From CAWEQW01 sp963811365 (lineage in GTDB: Bacteria; Actinomycetota; Actinomycetes; Propionibacteriales; Nocardioidaceae): a DNA stretch of 64,000 nt. This document shows positions 10,433 to 18,985 of this stretch, piece after piece. Numbering within the stretch: the first letter of the stretch is position 1; each line of letters begins with the position of its first letter. The stretch lies in the NCBI GenBank assembly GCA_963811365.1, contig CAWEQW010000012.1, positions 183,559 through 247,558 of the forward strand, in the 5' to 3' direction. Made by a program: the position numbers and the translations under genes. The notes under the pieces are model-generated. The model was not told the DNA's origin, did no database searches, and saw only the letters and a list, made by a program, of their open reading frames with translations.

Positions 10433-11272
10433 ATGAGCCAGCCCGCACAGCAGCAGGACGTCCCCGGCACCCAGGAGAGGATGCAGCCGGTGCCCGACTG
10501 TGGCGAGCAGAGCTACGAGGGATCGGGGAAGCTGACCGGCAGGACCGCCGTGATCACCGGCGGGGACAGCGGCATCGGCCGCGCGGTCGCGATCGCCTTC
10601 GCCCGCGAAGGTGCCGACGTGGTGATCGGCTACCTGGCCGAGGACGAGGACGCCAAGGACACCGCGGCCTGGGTGGAGAAGGCCGGGCGCAAGGCGGTCC
10701 TGGTCCGCGGTGACGTCTCCAAGCCCGCCACCTGCCGGGAGATCGTCGAGCGCACGGTCGAGGAGTTCGGCAAGATCGACGTGCTCGTCAACAACGCGGC
10801 GTTCCAGATGAGCCACGACTCGATCGACGAGGTGTCCGACGAGGAGTGGGAGCACACCTTCGCCACCAACGTGCACGCGATGTTCTACCTGGTGAAGGCC
10901 GCCCTGCCGCACATGCCCGAGGGCGCCGCGATCATCGGCAGCTCCTCGGTCAACTCCGACATGCCGTCGCCGAGTCTCGCGCCGTACGCCGCCACCAAGG
11001 CCGCGATCGCCAACTTCTGCGCGAGCCTCGCGCAGCTGCTGGGTCCCGAGGGCATTCGGGTCAACAGCGTGGCGCCGGGCCCGATCTGGACGCCCCTGAT
11101 CCCCTCGACGATGCCGGAGGAGAAGGTCGAGCAGTTCGGCCAGGACGTGCCGCTCGGGCGACCCGGTCAGCCCGCCGAGCTGGCCCCGGCGTACGTGCTG
11201 CTGGCCTCCGACGACGGCAGCTTCATGTCCGGCTCGCGCGTCGCGGTCACCGGCGGTCGCCCGATCCTCTGA
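10433..11272 (+). CDS. SDR-family oxidoreductase (YghA-like)
   Basis: 279 aa with an N-terminal extension of about 35 residues before the Rossmann fold, typical of YghA and general-stress-protein-39-type SDRs. NAD(P)-binding motif VITGGDSGIGRAVA, then VLVNNAAFQM, the catalytic Ser in IIGSSSVNSD and YAATKAA for the catalytic Tyr/Lys. AGGAG at 10422-10426 sets the ATG at 10433. The substrate is unknown; family members reduce aldehydes and ketones. Monocistronic by context: divergent from the hydrolase and convergent with the transcarboxylase operon. Confidence 0.88.
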   Translation: MSQPAQQQDVPGTQERMQPVPDCGEQSYEGSGKLTGRTAVITGGDSGIGRAVAIAFAREGADVVIGYLAEDEDAKDTAAWVEKAGRKAVLVRGDVSKPATCREIVERTVEEFGKIDVLVNNAAFQMSHDSIDEVSDEEWEHTFATNVHAMFYLVKAALPHMPEGAAIIGSSSVNSDMPSPSLAPYAATKAAIANFCASLAQLLGPEGIRVNSVAPGPIWTPLIPSTMPEEKVEQFGQDVPLGRPGQPAELAPAYVLLASDDGSFMSGSRVAVTGGRPIL

Positions 11273-11289
11273 CCTCCGGTCGCGGGTGG

Positions 11290-11664
11290 TCAGGAGATCT
11301 CGACGAGCACCTGACCACCCGTGACGGCGTCGCCGACGGACACCGGGACGGCCACGACGGTGCCGGCCTCGGGAGCGGCGATCTCGGTCTCCATCTTCAT
11401 CGCCTCGAGGACCACGAGGACGTCACCCGCGTCGAACGACTGTCCCTCCTTGACGCGCACCTGGGAGACGGTGCCGGCCAGCGGAGCCCGGACGCCACCG
11501 TTCTGGCTGCTGTCCGCAGCGCCGCGCGCCGCGCCCGACCGTGTCGCGGCCGGCGAGAAGGTGCCGCCCGTCATGAAGATCGCGCCGAGGGTGGGCTGCG
11601 GCTCCTCCTCGACCTCGACGTCGACGTCGTACGCGATGCCGTTGACCGTCACCTTGAGACGCAT
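11290..11664 (-). CDS. transcarboxylase 1.3S biotin carrier subunit
   Basis: 124-aa biotinyl protein, last gene of the transcarboxylase operon. It starts with LKVTVNGIAYDVDVEV, almost the same as the Propionibacterium 1.3S subunit. A Gly/Ala-rich linker follows, then the biotinyl domain with the attachment motif VLEAMKMETEI (Lys at about 90). It carries the carboxyl group between the 12S and 5S active sites. Because it lies with 12S and 5S genes and no biotin carboxylase is adjacent, I favour transcarboxylase (EC 2.1.3.1) over an ATP-dependent carboxylase. Confidence 0.9.
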   Translation of the reverse strand: MRLKVTVNGIAYDVDVEVEEEPQPTLGAIFMTGGTFSPAATRSGAARGAADSSQNGGVRAPLAGTVSQVRVKEGQSFDAGDVLVVLEAMKMETEIAAPEAGTVVAVPVSVGDAVTGGQVLVEIS

Positions 11665-11668
11665 GTCC

Positions 11669-11953
11669 CTACCTCACCCTGGGATTGTGCTGACCCTGCA
11701 CCACGACGCGGCCCTGCTGGGCCCAGGCCTGGCCGGTGCGGTAGTGCACCTGCTTGACCTTGGCCCGGTGGCCGAAGAACGCGGCGATCGCCGCGGAGAC
11801 CGCCAGCACGACGTCCTCGGGGACCACCGGCGGCTGCTGGGCCTCGACGACCGCCAGCTCGGCCTCGAGGCGCTCGACCCGCTCGGTGAGCGCCCGGACG
11901 GCGGCCAGCAGCTCACCGGTCGTCGGCTCGGCCGCGGTCGGTCCGCTGCTCAT
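11669..11953 (-). CDS. small transcarboxylase-operon protein of unknown function
   Basis: 94 aa, encoded between the 12S and 1.3S genes: its ATG overlaps the 12S stop as ATGA and its stop is 4 bp from the 1.3S start. An N-terminal helix with heptad-like Leu/Val spacing (LLAAVRALTERVERLEAELA) predicts a coiled coil. A hydrophobic stretch (VVLAVSAAIAAFFG) and a basic C-terminus (VKQVHYRTGQAWAQQGRV) follow. The tail is reminiscent of small OadG- or epsilon-like helper subunits, but I cannot assign a family. Position argues for a role in assembling or tethering the complex. Confidence 0.75.
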   Translation of the reverse strand: MSSGPTAAEPTTGELLAAVRALTERVERLEAELAVVEAQQPPVVPEDVVLAVSAAIAAFFGHRAKVKQVHYRTGQAWAQQGRVVVQGQHNPRVR

Positions 11954-13518
11954 GTCGGCCCCAGGCCGTGCTTCTTGGCGGGTCGGATGGCGCGCTTGGA
12001 GGTCAGCATCTCCAGTGCCCTCGACACGTGCTCGCGGGTGCGGGCCGGCTCGATGATGTCGTCGACGAGCCCCCGCGAGGCGGCGACGTACGGCGTCGAG
12101 AACGTCGCGCGGTACTCCTCGACCAGCTCGGCCCGGCGTGCCGCCGCGTCCTCGGCGTCGGCGATCTCGCGGCGGAACACGATCTCCGCCGCACCCTCGG
12201 CGCCCATCACCGCGATCTCCGCGGTCGGCCAGGCGAACACCCGGTCGGCGCCGAGGTCCTTGGAGCACATCGCGACGTAGGCGCCGCCGTACGCCTTGCG
12301 CAGCACCACGGTGATCTTCGGGACCGTGGCCGCGGAGTAGGCGTAGAGCATCTTCGCGCCGTGCCGGATGATCCCGTCGTGCTCCTGGGCGACCCCCGGC
12401 AGGAAGCCTGGTACGTCGACGAACGTGACCAGCGGGATGTTGAACGCGTTGCAGAACCGGACGAAGGCCGAGCCCTTGTCCGAGGCGTTGATGTCGAGCA
12501 CACCGGAGAGCACCATCGGCTGGTTCGCGACGATGCCGACGGTCCGGCCCGCGATCCGGGCGAAGCCCACCACGATGTTGCCCGCGTACCCCGCCTGCAC
12601 CTCGAGGAAGTCCGCGCGGTCCACGACCCGGGCGATCACCTCGCGGACGTCGTACCCCTTCTTGTCGGACACCGGCACCACGTCGGGCAGACCCGGGTCC
12701 GGCTCGATCACGTCGTCGCCCCCGACGACGGGCGGGTCCTCGGAGTTGTTCTGCGGCAGGAAGCTGAGCAGCTTCTTGGCGACCAGGACGGCCTGCTCGT
12801 CGTCGTCGGCGACGAAGTGCGTCACCCCGGAGACGGCCATGTGCGCCTCAGCGCCCCCGAGCGCGTCGGAGGTGACCTGCTCGCCGGTGACCTGGGCGAT
12901 CACGCTCGGCCCGGTGATGAACATGTGCGCCTGGCGGGTCTGGATGATGAAGTCGGTCAGCGCGGGGGAGTAGGCCGCGCCGCCCGCGCACGGCCCGGCG
13001 ATGATCGAGATCTGCGGGACGACGCCGGACAGCAGCACGTTGTGGTAGAAGACCCGGCCGTAGCCGGCGAGCGAGCCGATGCCCTCCTGCACCCGGGCGC
13101 CGCCGGAGTCGTTGATGAAGACGAACGGCGTCCCGGTGGTCAGGCTGTCCTGCATCGTCGCGGCGACCTTGTCCGAGTGCACCTCTCCTGCGCTGCCGCC
13201 TGCCACCGTGAAGTCCTGGCTGGCGACGTGCACCGGGCGTCCGAGGACGGCGCCCTCCCCGGTGACCACGCCGTCGGCGGGCAGGTCGGCCCGGTCCAGC
13301 CCGAAGTACCGGGACTGGTGGCGCGCGAACATCCCGGTCTCCTGGAAGGTGCCGGGGTCCAGGAGGGCGGCGATCCGCTCACGTGCGGTCAGCTTGCCCT
13401 GCTCGTGCTGCTTCTTCTGCCTGGTCTCGCCGCCGCCGCGCTCCACGGCGGCGCGGTGCTCGAGCAGCTCCTCGGTGCGCTGCTCCATCGAGGGCTGGCG
13501 GTGCTTCTTCCTGCTCAT
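11950..13518 (-). CDS. methylmalonyl-CoA carboxyltransferase 12S subunit
   Basis: 522 aa, crotonase-fold carboxyltransferase that removes the carboxyl group from methylmalonyl-CoA onto biotin. Recognisable segments: GKLTARERIAALLDPGTF, ASQDFTVAGGSAGE, IIAGPCAGGAAYSPALTDFI (N-domain oxyanion region), ANQPMVLSGVLDINASDK, FVDVPGFLPGVAQE, KITVVLRKAYGGAYVAM and AVMGAEGAAEI (C-domain). The C-terminal KRAIRPAKKHG resembles the Propionibacterium 12S end. Start ATG 13518 (MSRKKHRQP), 5 bp after the 5S stop. MmdA and acyl-CoA carboxylase beta subunits share this fold, but the 5S neighbour decides the call. Confidence 0.9.
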   Translation of the reverse strand: MSRKKHRQPSMEQRTEELLEHRAAVERGGGETRQKKQHEQGKLTARERIAALLDPGTFQETGMFARHQSRYFGLDRADLPADGVVTGEGAVLGRPVHVASQDFTVAGGSAGEVHSDKVAATMQDSLTTGTPFVFINDSGGARVQEGIGSLAGYGRVFYHNVLLSGVVPQISIIAGPCAGGAAYSPALTDFIIQTRQAHMFITGPSVIAQVTGEQVTSDALGGAEAHMAVSGVTHFVADDDEQAVLVAKKLLSFLPQNNSEDPPVVGGDDVIEPDPGLPDVVPVSDKKGYDVREVIARVVDRADFLEVQAGYAGNIVVGFARIAGRTVGIVANQPMVLSGVLDINASDKGSAFVRFCNAFNIPLVTFVDVPGFLPGVAQEHDGIIRHGAKMLYAYSAATVPKITVVLRKAYGGAYVAMCSKDLGADRVFAWPTAEIAVMGAEGAAEIVFRREIADAEDAAARRAELVEEYRATFSTPYVAASRGLVDDIIEPARTREHVSRALEMLTSKRAIRPAKKHGLGPT

Positions 13519-13523
13519 GGTGG

Positions 13524-15053
13524 TCAGACCCTCTCGACGGTGACGGTCTGGGTGCGCCCGCCCAGTGAGACCGCGTAGTGGATCGGGCCCTTGACCGGGC
13601 CGGCCCCGGCCGTCGCCGACAGCAGCTCGGTGGCCGCCTCCGCCGGGTCCCTGCCGACGTTGCGGGGCCCCTCGGCGCGCTCGCGGAAGAAGCCGGCGGC
13701 GACGCCCGGGAACATCGCGTACGTCAGCACGTCCTCGTCGCTGCCGTCGGCGCCCTCGAGGGCGCCGGCCTCGCCGACCAGCCGGTCCCACTCCGGCTCG
13801 AGCAGGTCGGCGGGCCGCACGTCGATGGCCTCCTTGTTCGTCTGCAGCCGGGCCGCCTCGACGATCGCGGGGTCCCGCTCGCCGAGGGTGGCCCCGTAGT
13901 AGCCGAGCATCAGGTCGGCGAACTCGGCGGTGAGCACCTTGTAGGGCCCCATCAGCACGTTGAAGACGGCCTGGGTGCCGACGATCTGGCTCGACGGTGT
14001 CACCAGCGGCGGGTAGCCCGCCACCGCGCGCACCCGCGGGACCTCCTCGAGGACCTCCCGCAGACGGTCGCCGGCGCCCTGCTGGCGCAGCTGGCTCTCC
14101 ATGTTCGAGATCATCCCGCCGGGGATCTGGCTCTTGAAGATCTCGGTCTCCACCCCGGTGATGCCGGACATGAACTCCGCGTAGCGCGGTCGGACGGCTG
14201 CGAAGTGGTCCTTGACCCGGCGCAGCCGCTCGTCGTCGAGCTTCGTCGTGTACGGCGTGCCGCCGAGCATCTCGACCAGCGACTCCGTCGGGTTGTGACC
14301 GGGGCCGAGCGACAGTGACGAGATGGCGGTGTCCACCACGTCGGCGCCCGCCTCGATGGCCTTCATCAGGCTCACCAGCGTGACTCCGGTGGTGGCGTGG
14401 CAGTGCATGTGGATCCGCACGTCCTGGCCCAGGTCGTCCTTGATGGCCTTGACGATGTCGTAGGCCGGCTGCGGACGCAGCAGCGCCGCCATGTCCTTGA
14501 TGCACAGCGAGTCGCAGCCGAGGGCCATCAGGTCGCGCGCCATCTCGACGTACCCCTGGACCGTGTGCAGCGGACTCTCGGTGTAGCAGATCGTGCCCTG
14601 GGCGTGCTTGCCGACCCGGCGGACGGCGGCGATCGCCTCGCGCACGTTGCGGACGTCGTTGAGCGCGTCGAACACCCGGTAGACGTCCATGCCGTTCTCC
14701 GCCGACTTCTCGACGAAGCGGTTCACGACGGTGTCCTCGTAGTGCCGGTAGCCGAGCAGGTTCTGGGCGCGCAGCAGCATCTGCAGCCTGCTGTTCGGCA
14801 TCAGCTGGCGGAACACCCGCAGCCGCTCCCACGGGTCCTCGTTGAGGAACCGGATGCAGGCGTCGTACGTCGCCCCGCCCCAGCACTCCACCGACCAGAA
14901 GCCGGCCGCGTCGATGTCGGTGCAGGCGTCGACCATGTCCTCGAGGGCCATCCGGGTGGCCATCAGGCTCTGGTGCGCGTCGCGCAGGACCAGCTCCGTG
15001 ACGCCCACCTCCCGGGGCATGCCGGTCTGCGCGGTGCGGGGGGTGTCGGACAT
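13524..15053 (-). CDS. methylmalonyl-CoA carboxyltransferase 5S subunit
   Basis: 509 aa, first gene of the operon. It transfers the carboxyl group from biotin to pyruvate to make oxaloacetate. The metal-binding barrel motif ELVLRDAHQSLMATRMA is at the N-terminus, with CIKDMAALLRP for the carbamylated-Lys region and HMHCHATTGV for the two metal-binding His. SQIPGGMISNMESQL and LVTPSSQIVGTQAVFNVL follow. Similarity to Propionibacterium 5S runs along the full length, and unlike PycB/OadA there is no C-terminal biotinyl domain. Start ATG 15053 (MSDTPRTAQ); no strong SD. Confidence 0.9.
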   Translation of the reverse strand: MSDTPRTAQTGMPREVGVTELVLRDAHQSLMATRMALEDMVDACTDIDAAGFWSVECWGGATYDACIRFLNEDPWERLRVFRQLMPNSRLQMLLRAQNLLGYRHYEDTVVNRFVEKSAENGMDVYRVFDALNDVRNVREAIAAVRRVGKHAQGTICYTESPLHTVQGYVEMARDLMALGCDSLCIKDMAALLRPQPAYDIVKAIKDDLGQDVRIHMHCHATTGVTLVSLMKAIEAGADVVDTAISSLSLGPGHNPTESLVEMLGGTPYTTKLDDERLRRVKDHFAAVRPRYAEFMSGITGVETEIFKSQIPGGMISNMESQLRQQGAGDRLREVLEEVPRVRAVAGYPPLVTPSSQIVGTQAVFNVLMGPYKVLTAEFADLMLGYYGATLGERDPAIVEAARLQTNKEAIDVRPADLLEPEWDRLVGEAGALEGADGSDEDVLTYAMFPGVAAGFFRERAEGPRNVGRDPAEAATELLSATAGAGPVKGPIHYAVSLGGRTQTVTVERV

Positions 15054-15186
15054 GGGTTCAGCATCCCATCGCGCCGGCCCTGCGCAGGGGAACCAATGGT
15101 CCCGCCCGGCCGGGCCTGTCGACCTGTCCCGGTTGCCCGGCCCCAGCGTGCCCCGGCCGAGGGACACCACCGCCCGCGGCGGCGGC

Positions 15187-16137
15187 TCAGGCGCCCGCGT
15201 AGATCCGCCGGATCACGTCCTCGATGTCCGGCTCGAGGATCGACAGGTCCGCCACGTCGTAGCCGGCCACCACGGCCGCGACCACGGGTGCGGCGGAGGC
15301 GTCGGCCGGGAACGACAGCCACTGCCGGGGGCCGTCGACCTTGCGGACGGTGGCACCGGGCACGTCGATGGGTCCCCGTCCGTCGACGAGGTCCACGACG
15401 AGCGTCCGGGTGGCCGTGCCGCGGGCCTGCAGCGCCGGGAGCGGACCGTCGAAGACCAGGGCACCGCGGTCGACCACCATCACCCGCGAGCACAGCTGCT
15501 CGATGTCCTGGAGGTCGTGGGTGGTGAGCAGCAGGGTCAGCCGGCGTTCGTCGTTGACCCGGCGCAGGAACTCCCGCAGCCGCCCCTTGCTCACCACGTC
15601 GAGGCCGATGGTCGGCTCGTCGAGATAGAGGATCTCCGGGTCGTGCAGGAGCGCCGCGGCGATGTCCCCGCGCATCCGCTGGCCGAGCGAGAGCTGGCGC
15701 ACGGGCGTGTCGAGCAGCTCGCCGAGCTCGAGCAGCTCGACGAACTCGGCCAGGTTGGCGCGGAACCGGCTCGGCTCGACGCGGTAGATCCGGCGCAGCA
15801 GCTCGAAGGAGTCGCGCAGCGGGAGGTCCCACCACAACGTGGTGCGCTGACCGAAGACCACGCCGATGCGGCGGGCCAGGGCGACGCGGTTGCGCGAGGG
15901 GTCGATGCCGGCGACCGAGAGCCGGCCGGCGCTCGGCACCAGGATGCCGGTGAGCATCTTGATCGTCGTCGACTTGCCGGCGCCGTTCGGCCCGATGTAG
16001 CCGACCATCTCACCGCGCTCGACCGTGAACGAGACGTCGTGCACCGCGTTCACGGTGACGGACTCGCGCGCGACCCGGCCGCGGCGACGTCGTACGACGA
16101 AGGACCGGGAGAGGTTCTCGACCTCGATCAGCGACAT
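15187..16137 (-). CDS. ABC-2-type exporter ATP-binding protein
   Basis: 316-aa ATPase: Walker A YIGPNGAGKSTTIKML, Q-loop GVVFGQRTTLWWDLP, signature LSLGQRMRGDIAAAL (LSxGQ) and Walker B ILYLDEPTIGLDVVSKG, with the switch His in TTHDLQDIEQL. About 80 residues follow the nucleotide-binding domain, ending in ILEPDIEDVIRRIYAGA, typical of YhaQ/drug-exporter-type ATPases of the DUF990 permease group. ATG 16137. Last gene of a three-gene transporter operon with two dissimilar permeases upstream. The substrate is unknown. Confidence 0.9.
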   Translation of the reverse strand: MSLIEVENLSRSFVVRRRRGRVARESVTVNAVHDVSFTVERGEMVGYIGPNGAGKSTTIKMLTGILVPSAGRLSVAGIDPSRNRVALARRIGVVFGQRTTLWWDLPLRDSFELLRRIYRVEPSRFRANLAEFVELLELGELLDTPVRQLSLGQRMRGDIAAALLHDPEILYLDEPTIGLDVVSKGRLREFLRRVNDERRLTLLLTTHDLQDIEQLCSRVMVVDRGALVFDGPLPALQARGTATRTLVVDLVDGRGPIDVPGATVRKVDGPRQWLSFPADASAAPVVAAVVAGYDVADLSILEPDIEDVIRRIYAGA

Positions 16138-16144
16138 CGGACTC

Positions 16145-16963
16145 CTAGCTCCCGGTGGACCGGTAGCGGCGCACCCCGGCACGCCAGACGAGAGCGGCGA
16201 GCGCGCCGAGGACCGCGGCGACCACCGGCGAGACGAACGCGAACCACGGCGGCAGCCCGAACGGGTCCGGTCGGCCGAGGACGAACAGCGCCGGGTACCA
16301 GTTCACGAACGCGACGGGGACGAGGAAGGTCAGCGCCTTCACCAGCTCGCGGGGGTAGATCGTCATGGGGTACTGGGTGACCGTGTTGCCGCCGTAGGTG
16401 AACGCGTTCGCGACCTCGGAGGAGTCGCTGGTCCAGAACTGCACCGCCGCGCCCAGCGTGAAGATCGCCAGGAAGATCGCACTGCCGCCCAGCACGAGGT
16501 ACGGCACCATGGCGACGCGGGCCCACGTCCAGGCGATGTCGCCCGCGGCGACCGACCAGGCGAGCACGACCAGCGCCTGCACGATGCGCCCCAGCCGGCG
16601 CAGCGCGAACTGGTCGGCGCAGACCTGCGCGAGCAGCGGAACCGGGCGCACCATCATCGCGTCCACGGTGCCCAGCCGGATCTTGGTGCCGAGTCGCTCG
16701 ATGTTGCCGACGACGAGGTCCGCCAGACCGAGGCAGAGGCTGGTCGTGCCATAGAGGAAGCCGACCTCGGCGACGCCGAAGCCGCCGAGCGCGTCGACGT
16801 TGGTGAAGATGATCACGATGGCGACGAAGTCGAGCAACGTGATCAGGAGCTGGCCGACGGTCAGGACCACGAACGACGTGCGGTAGGCCCACGACACCCG
16901 GATCCACATCCGGGCCAGCAGCACGTAGCCGCGCACGCCGGTCGCCACGCCTGCGCTAGCCAC
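16145..16963 (-). CDS. ABC-2 family transporter permease
   Basis: 272 aa with about six hydrophobic segments (for example VVLTVGQLLITLLDFVAIVI and VSPVVAAVLGALAALVW) separated by short polar loops. The signature YGTTSLCLGLADLVVGNIER and the MVRPVP loop are typical of DUF990-type ABC-2 permeases. The GTG at 16963 overlaps the stop of the upstream permease by 8 bp (GTGGCTAG), so the two are translationally coupled; the ATPase gene follows after 7 bp. Probably forms the heterodimeric membrane channel with its partner. Confidence 0.85.
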   Translation of the reverse strand: MASAGVATGVRGYVLLARMWIRVSWAYRTSFVVLTVGQLLITLLDFVAIVIIFTNVDALGGFGVAEVGFLYGTTSLCLGLADLVVGNIERLGTKIRLGTVDAMMVRPVPLLAQVCADQFALRRLGRIVQALVVLAWSVAAGDIAWTWARVAMVPYLVLGGSAIFLAIFTLGAAVQFWTSDSSEVANAFTYGGNTVTQYPMTIYPRELVKALTFLVPVAFVNWYPALFVLGRPDPFGLPPWFAFVSPVVAAVLGALAALVWRAGVRRYRSTGS

Positions 16964-17750
16964 CCTGGACCACCACCCGACGCTCCGCGACCCGCAGCAC
17001 GGTCCAGCACGCCCCCAGCAGCACCGCGGCCCACGACGCCTGGAACCCGATCGCCAGCACGGCGTCCCAGCCGGTGCGACGACCGAGCCAGAGGTCGGCC
17101 GGCACCTGGAGGAGGGCGGCCCACGGAAGCGCCATCGCGACGGCACGCGCCCAGCCCGGGAAGATCACCAGCGGCACGGCCATCCCGGACAGGAACGTCG
17201 CGAGCACGACCGCCAGGCTCTTCAGGCCGGTGTCGTCGAGCAGCCAGAAGGCGCTCGCGCTCACCAGCATGCGGATCCCGAAGCTGACGACGACGGCGAG
17301 CACGACCGCGACCGCGAAGAAGAGCCAGCCGCTCCCCGTGGGGAAGCGCAGCCCGAACAGCAGGGCTCCGACGAGCATCGGCGCCAGCCCCCGCGTGAGC
17401 AGGTGGTACGTCGCTCGTCCGAGGTCGCTCGCCAGCCACCAGCCGAGCAGGCCCACCGGACGGTAGAGGTCGACGGTGACGTCACCGGTGCGGATCCGCT
17501 CGGCGAGGTCGTCGGTCGCCCCACCGCCCCACATGGCAACGGTCATGATCATCGCCTGCCCGAGCCAGACGTAGGTGACCGCGTCGGTGCTGTCGTACCC
17601 GCCCGCGGAGGGGCTCTGCCGCCACACCGCCAGGTAGGTGAAGGAGATGATCGCCCCGAAGACGCAGTTGGTGAAGATGCCGGCGACCGTGGCGGTGGTG
17701 TAGGTGGAGTAGCGCCGGAAGGCGCGCGACGCCACCGCGAGGTACAGCAC
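16956..17750 (-). CDS. ABC-2 family transporter permease
   Basis: 264 aa, first gene of the exporter operon. Six hydrophobic helices. It contains RIRTGDVTVDLYRPVGLLGW, the counterpart of the GT/MVRP loop in the second permease, which marks this family. A strong SD (AGGGGAG in the antisense of 17754-17766) points to the GTG at 17750. The pair of unequal permeases plus one ATPase resembles the Streptomyces-type multidrug/viologen or heme-like exporter arrangement. No substrate evidence is visible. Confidence 0.85.
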   Translation of the reverse strand: MLYLAVASRAFRRYSTYTTATVAGIFTNCVFGAIISFTYLAVWRQSPSAGGYDSTDAVTYVWLGQAMIMTVAMWGGGATDDLAERIRTGDVTVDLYRPVGLLGWWLASDLGRATYHLLTRGLAPMLVGALLFGLRFPTGSGWLFFAVAVVLAVVVSFGIRMLVSASAFWLLDDTGLKSLAVVLATFLSGMAVPLVIFPGWARAVAMALPWAALLQVPADLWLGRRTGWDAVLAIGFQASWAAVLLGACWTVLRVAERRVVVQGG

Positions 17751-17841
17751 CGACTCCCCTTCCCGAGGCCCGTCTGCGGCGGGGGCTAAGTTTGGCGGAG
17801 AGCCGCACCCGGGGCAACCGGGCCGACCCGAGGGGAGCGCC

Positions 17842-18342
17842 GTGCGGGACCTGGACGCCAAGGACCACCCGGCCGACGACGACGGTCACGACTGCGCCAC
17901 GCGCAACTGCCTGCTCGCCAGCGTCGTCCTCGTGGACCGACGCGGCTGGGTGCTGCTGCAGGAGCGTGACGAGCGGGCGCCGGTCGCCCCCGACCAGTGG
18001 GGCCTGGTGGGCGGGCACGTCGAGCCCGGCGAGGGCTGGGAGGAGGCGCTGCACCGCGAGATCCGCGAGGAGACCGGCCTCGAGGTCGCCGACGGCCTGG
18101 AGCTGTGGTTCGACGAGGTCGTCCAGCACAGTCCCAAGGTCTCCTCCCACCTCGCCGACCACTGGCGGGTGTGGTGTGCGCGCGTCGACCTCGGCGACGG
18201 CGACATCGTGGTCGGGGAGGGACGCCGGATCGTCTTCGTCGACCCGGACCGGGTCACCGGCCGTGCGCTCGACCTCGCGCCGGGCGCGGCCTTCGTCCTC
18301 GACCGGTTCCTGGCCTCGGACAGCTACCGCGCGCTCCTCTGA
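17842..18342 (+). CDS. NUDIX hydrolase
   Basis: 166 aa with a complete Nudix box, GGHVEPGEGWEEALHREIREETGLEV in essence (Gly-x5-Glu-x7-REVxEETG). The motif sits at about residues 54-79. It hydrolyses a nucleoside-diphosphate-linked substrate using Mg; the specific substrate cannot be inferred. AGGGGAG at 17831-17837 places the start at GTG 17842. Divergent from the ABC exporter operon with about 90 bp between them. Confidence 0.87.
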   Translation: MRDLDAKDHPADDDGHDCATRNCLLASVVLVDRRGWVLLQERDERAPVAPDQWGLVGGHVEPGEGWEEALHREIREETGLEVADGLELWFDEVVQHSPKVSSHLADHWRVWCARVDLGDGDIVVGEGRRIVFVDPDRVTGRALDLAPGAAFVLDRFLASDSYRALL

Positions 18343-18359
18343 GAACCGCGCAGCGCCGG

Positions 18360-18887
18360 TCAGTGCTGGTAGGTGCCGACCAGGATCGCGCGGCCCAGCG
18401 TCTTGAACGCCAGGTTGAACGACACGAAGGCGGGGCTCGCGCCCGCGTCGACGCCGAGGGACTCCTCGCCCACCGCGTGGACCACGAAGTAGTAGCGGTG
18501 CACCTGGTCGCCCTCCGGCGGCGCCGCGCCCATGAAGCCCTGCGTGCCGCCGTCGTTGCGGCACATGAACGCCGCGCCGGGCAGACCGGCGCCCTCGGCG
18601 CCGGCGCCGGTGTCCAGGGACGTCACCTGCGCGGGCAGGTCGACGAGCACCCAGTGCCAGAAGCCCGACGGGGTCGGGGCGTCCGGGTCGAAGCAGGTCA
18701 CGACGTAGCTCTTGGTGCCCTCCGGCGCTCCCGACCAGCTCAGCTGCGGGGAGGTGTTGCCCCCGGCGGCCACCTGGTCGTCCTTCAGCGGCTTCCCGTC
18801 CTCGATGTCCTCGCTGGTCACCGTGAACGACGGCACCGCCGGTAGGAGGTCGTAGGGGTCGGGGCTGACGGGACGGTCGAGACTCAT
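18360..18887 (-). CDS. YbhB/YbcL family PEBP-like protein
   Basis: 175 aa of the phosphatidylethanolamine-binding-protein superfamily. Key family motifs: DPDAPTPSGFWHWVLVDLPA (ligand-site strand with DPDAP and HW) and the later HRYYFVVHAV. A very good SD (AGGAGG in the antisense strand at 18891-18896) precedes the ATG at 18887. No signal peptide, so cytoplasmic. The role of bacterial PEBP proteins is generally unclear. Convergent with the NUDIX gene. Confidence 0.9.
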   Translation of the reverse strand: MSLDRPVSPDPYDLLPAVPSFTVTSEDIEDGKPLKDDQVAAGGNTSPQLSWSGAPEGTKSYVVTCFDPDAPTPSGFWHWVLVDLPAQVTSLDTGAGAEGAGLPGAAFMCRNDGGTQGFMGAAPPEGDQVHRYYFVVHAVGEESLGVDAGASPAFVSFNLAFKTLGRAILVGTYQH

Positions 18888-18985
18888 GCGGTCCTCCTTG
18901 CTGCGGCGGGTGCTGCGTGCGCTTCCCTGGCCGACCCTAGTCCGCAGGGTGGTCGCGTTCCAGAGACCCCGCGACAGCGGTGACA

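Noticed and set aside
15187..17750. Antibiotic biosynthesis locus around the ABC-2 exporter
   Set aside because: No biosynthetic enzyme or regulator nearby; flanking genes are transcarboxylase and NUDIX.
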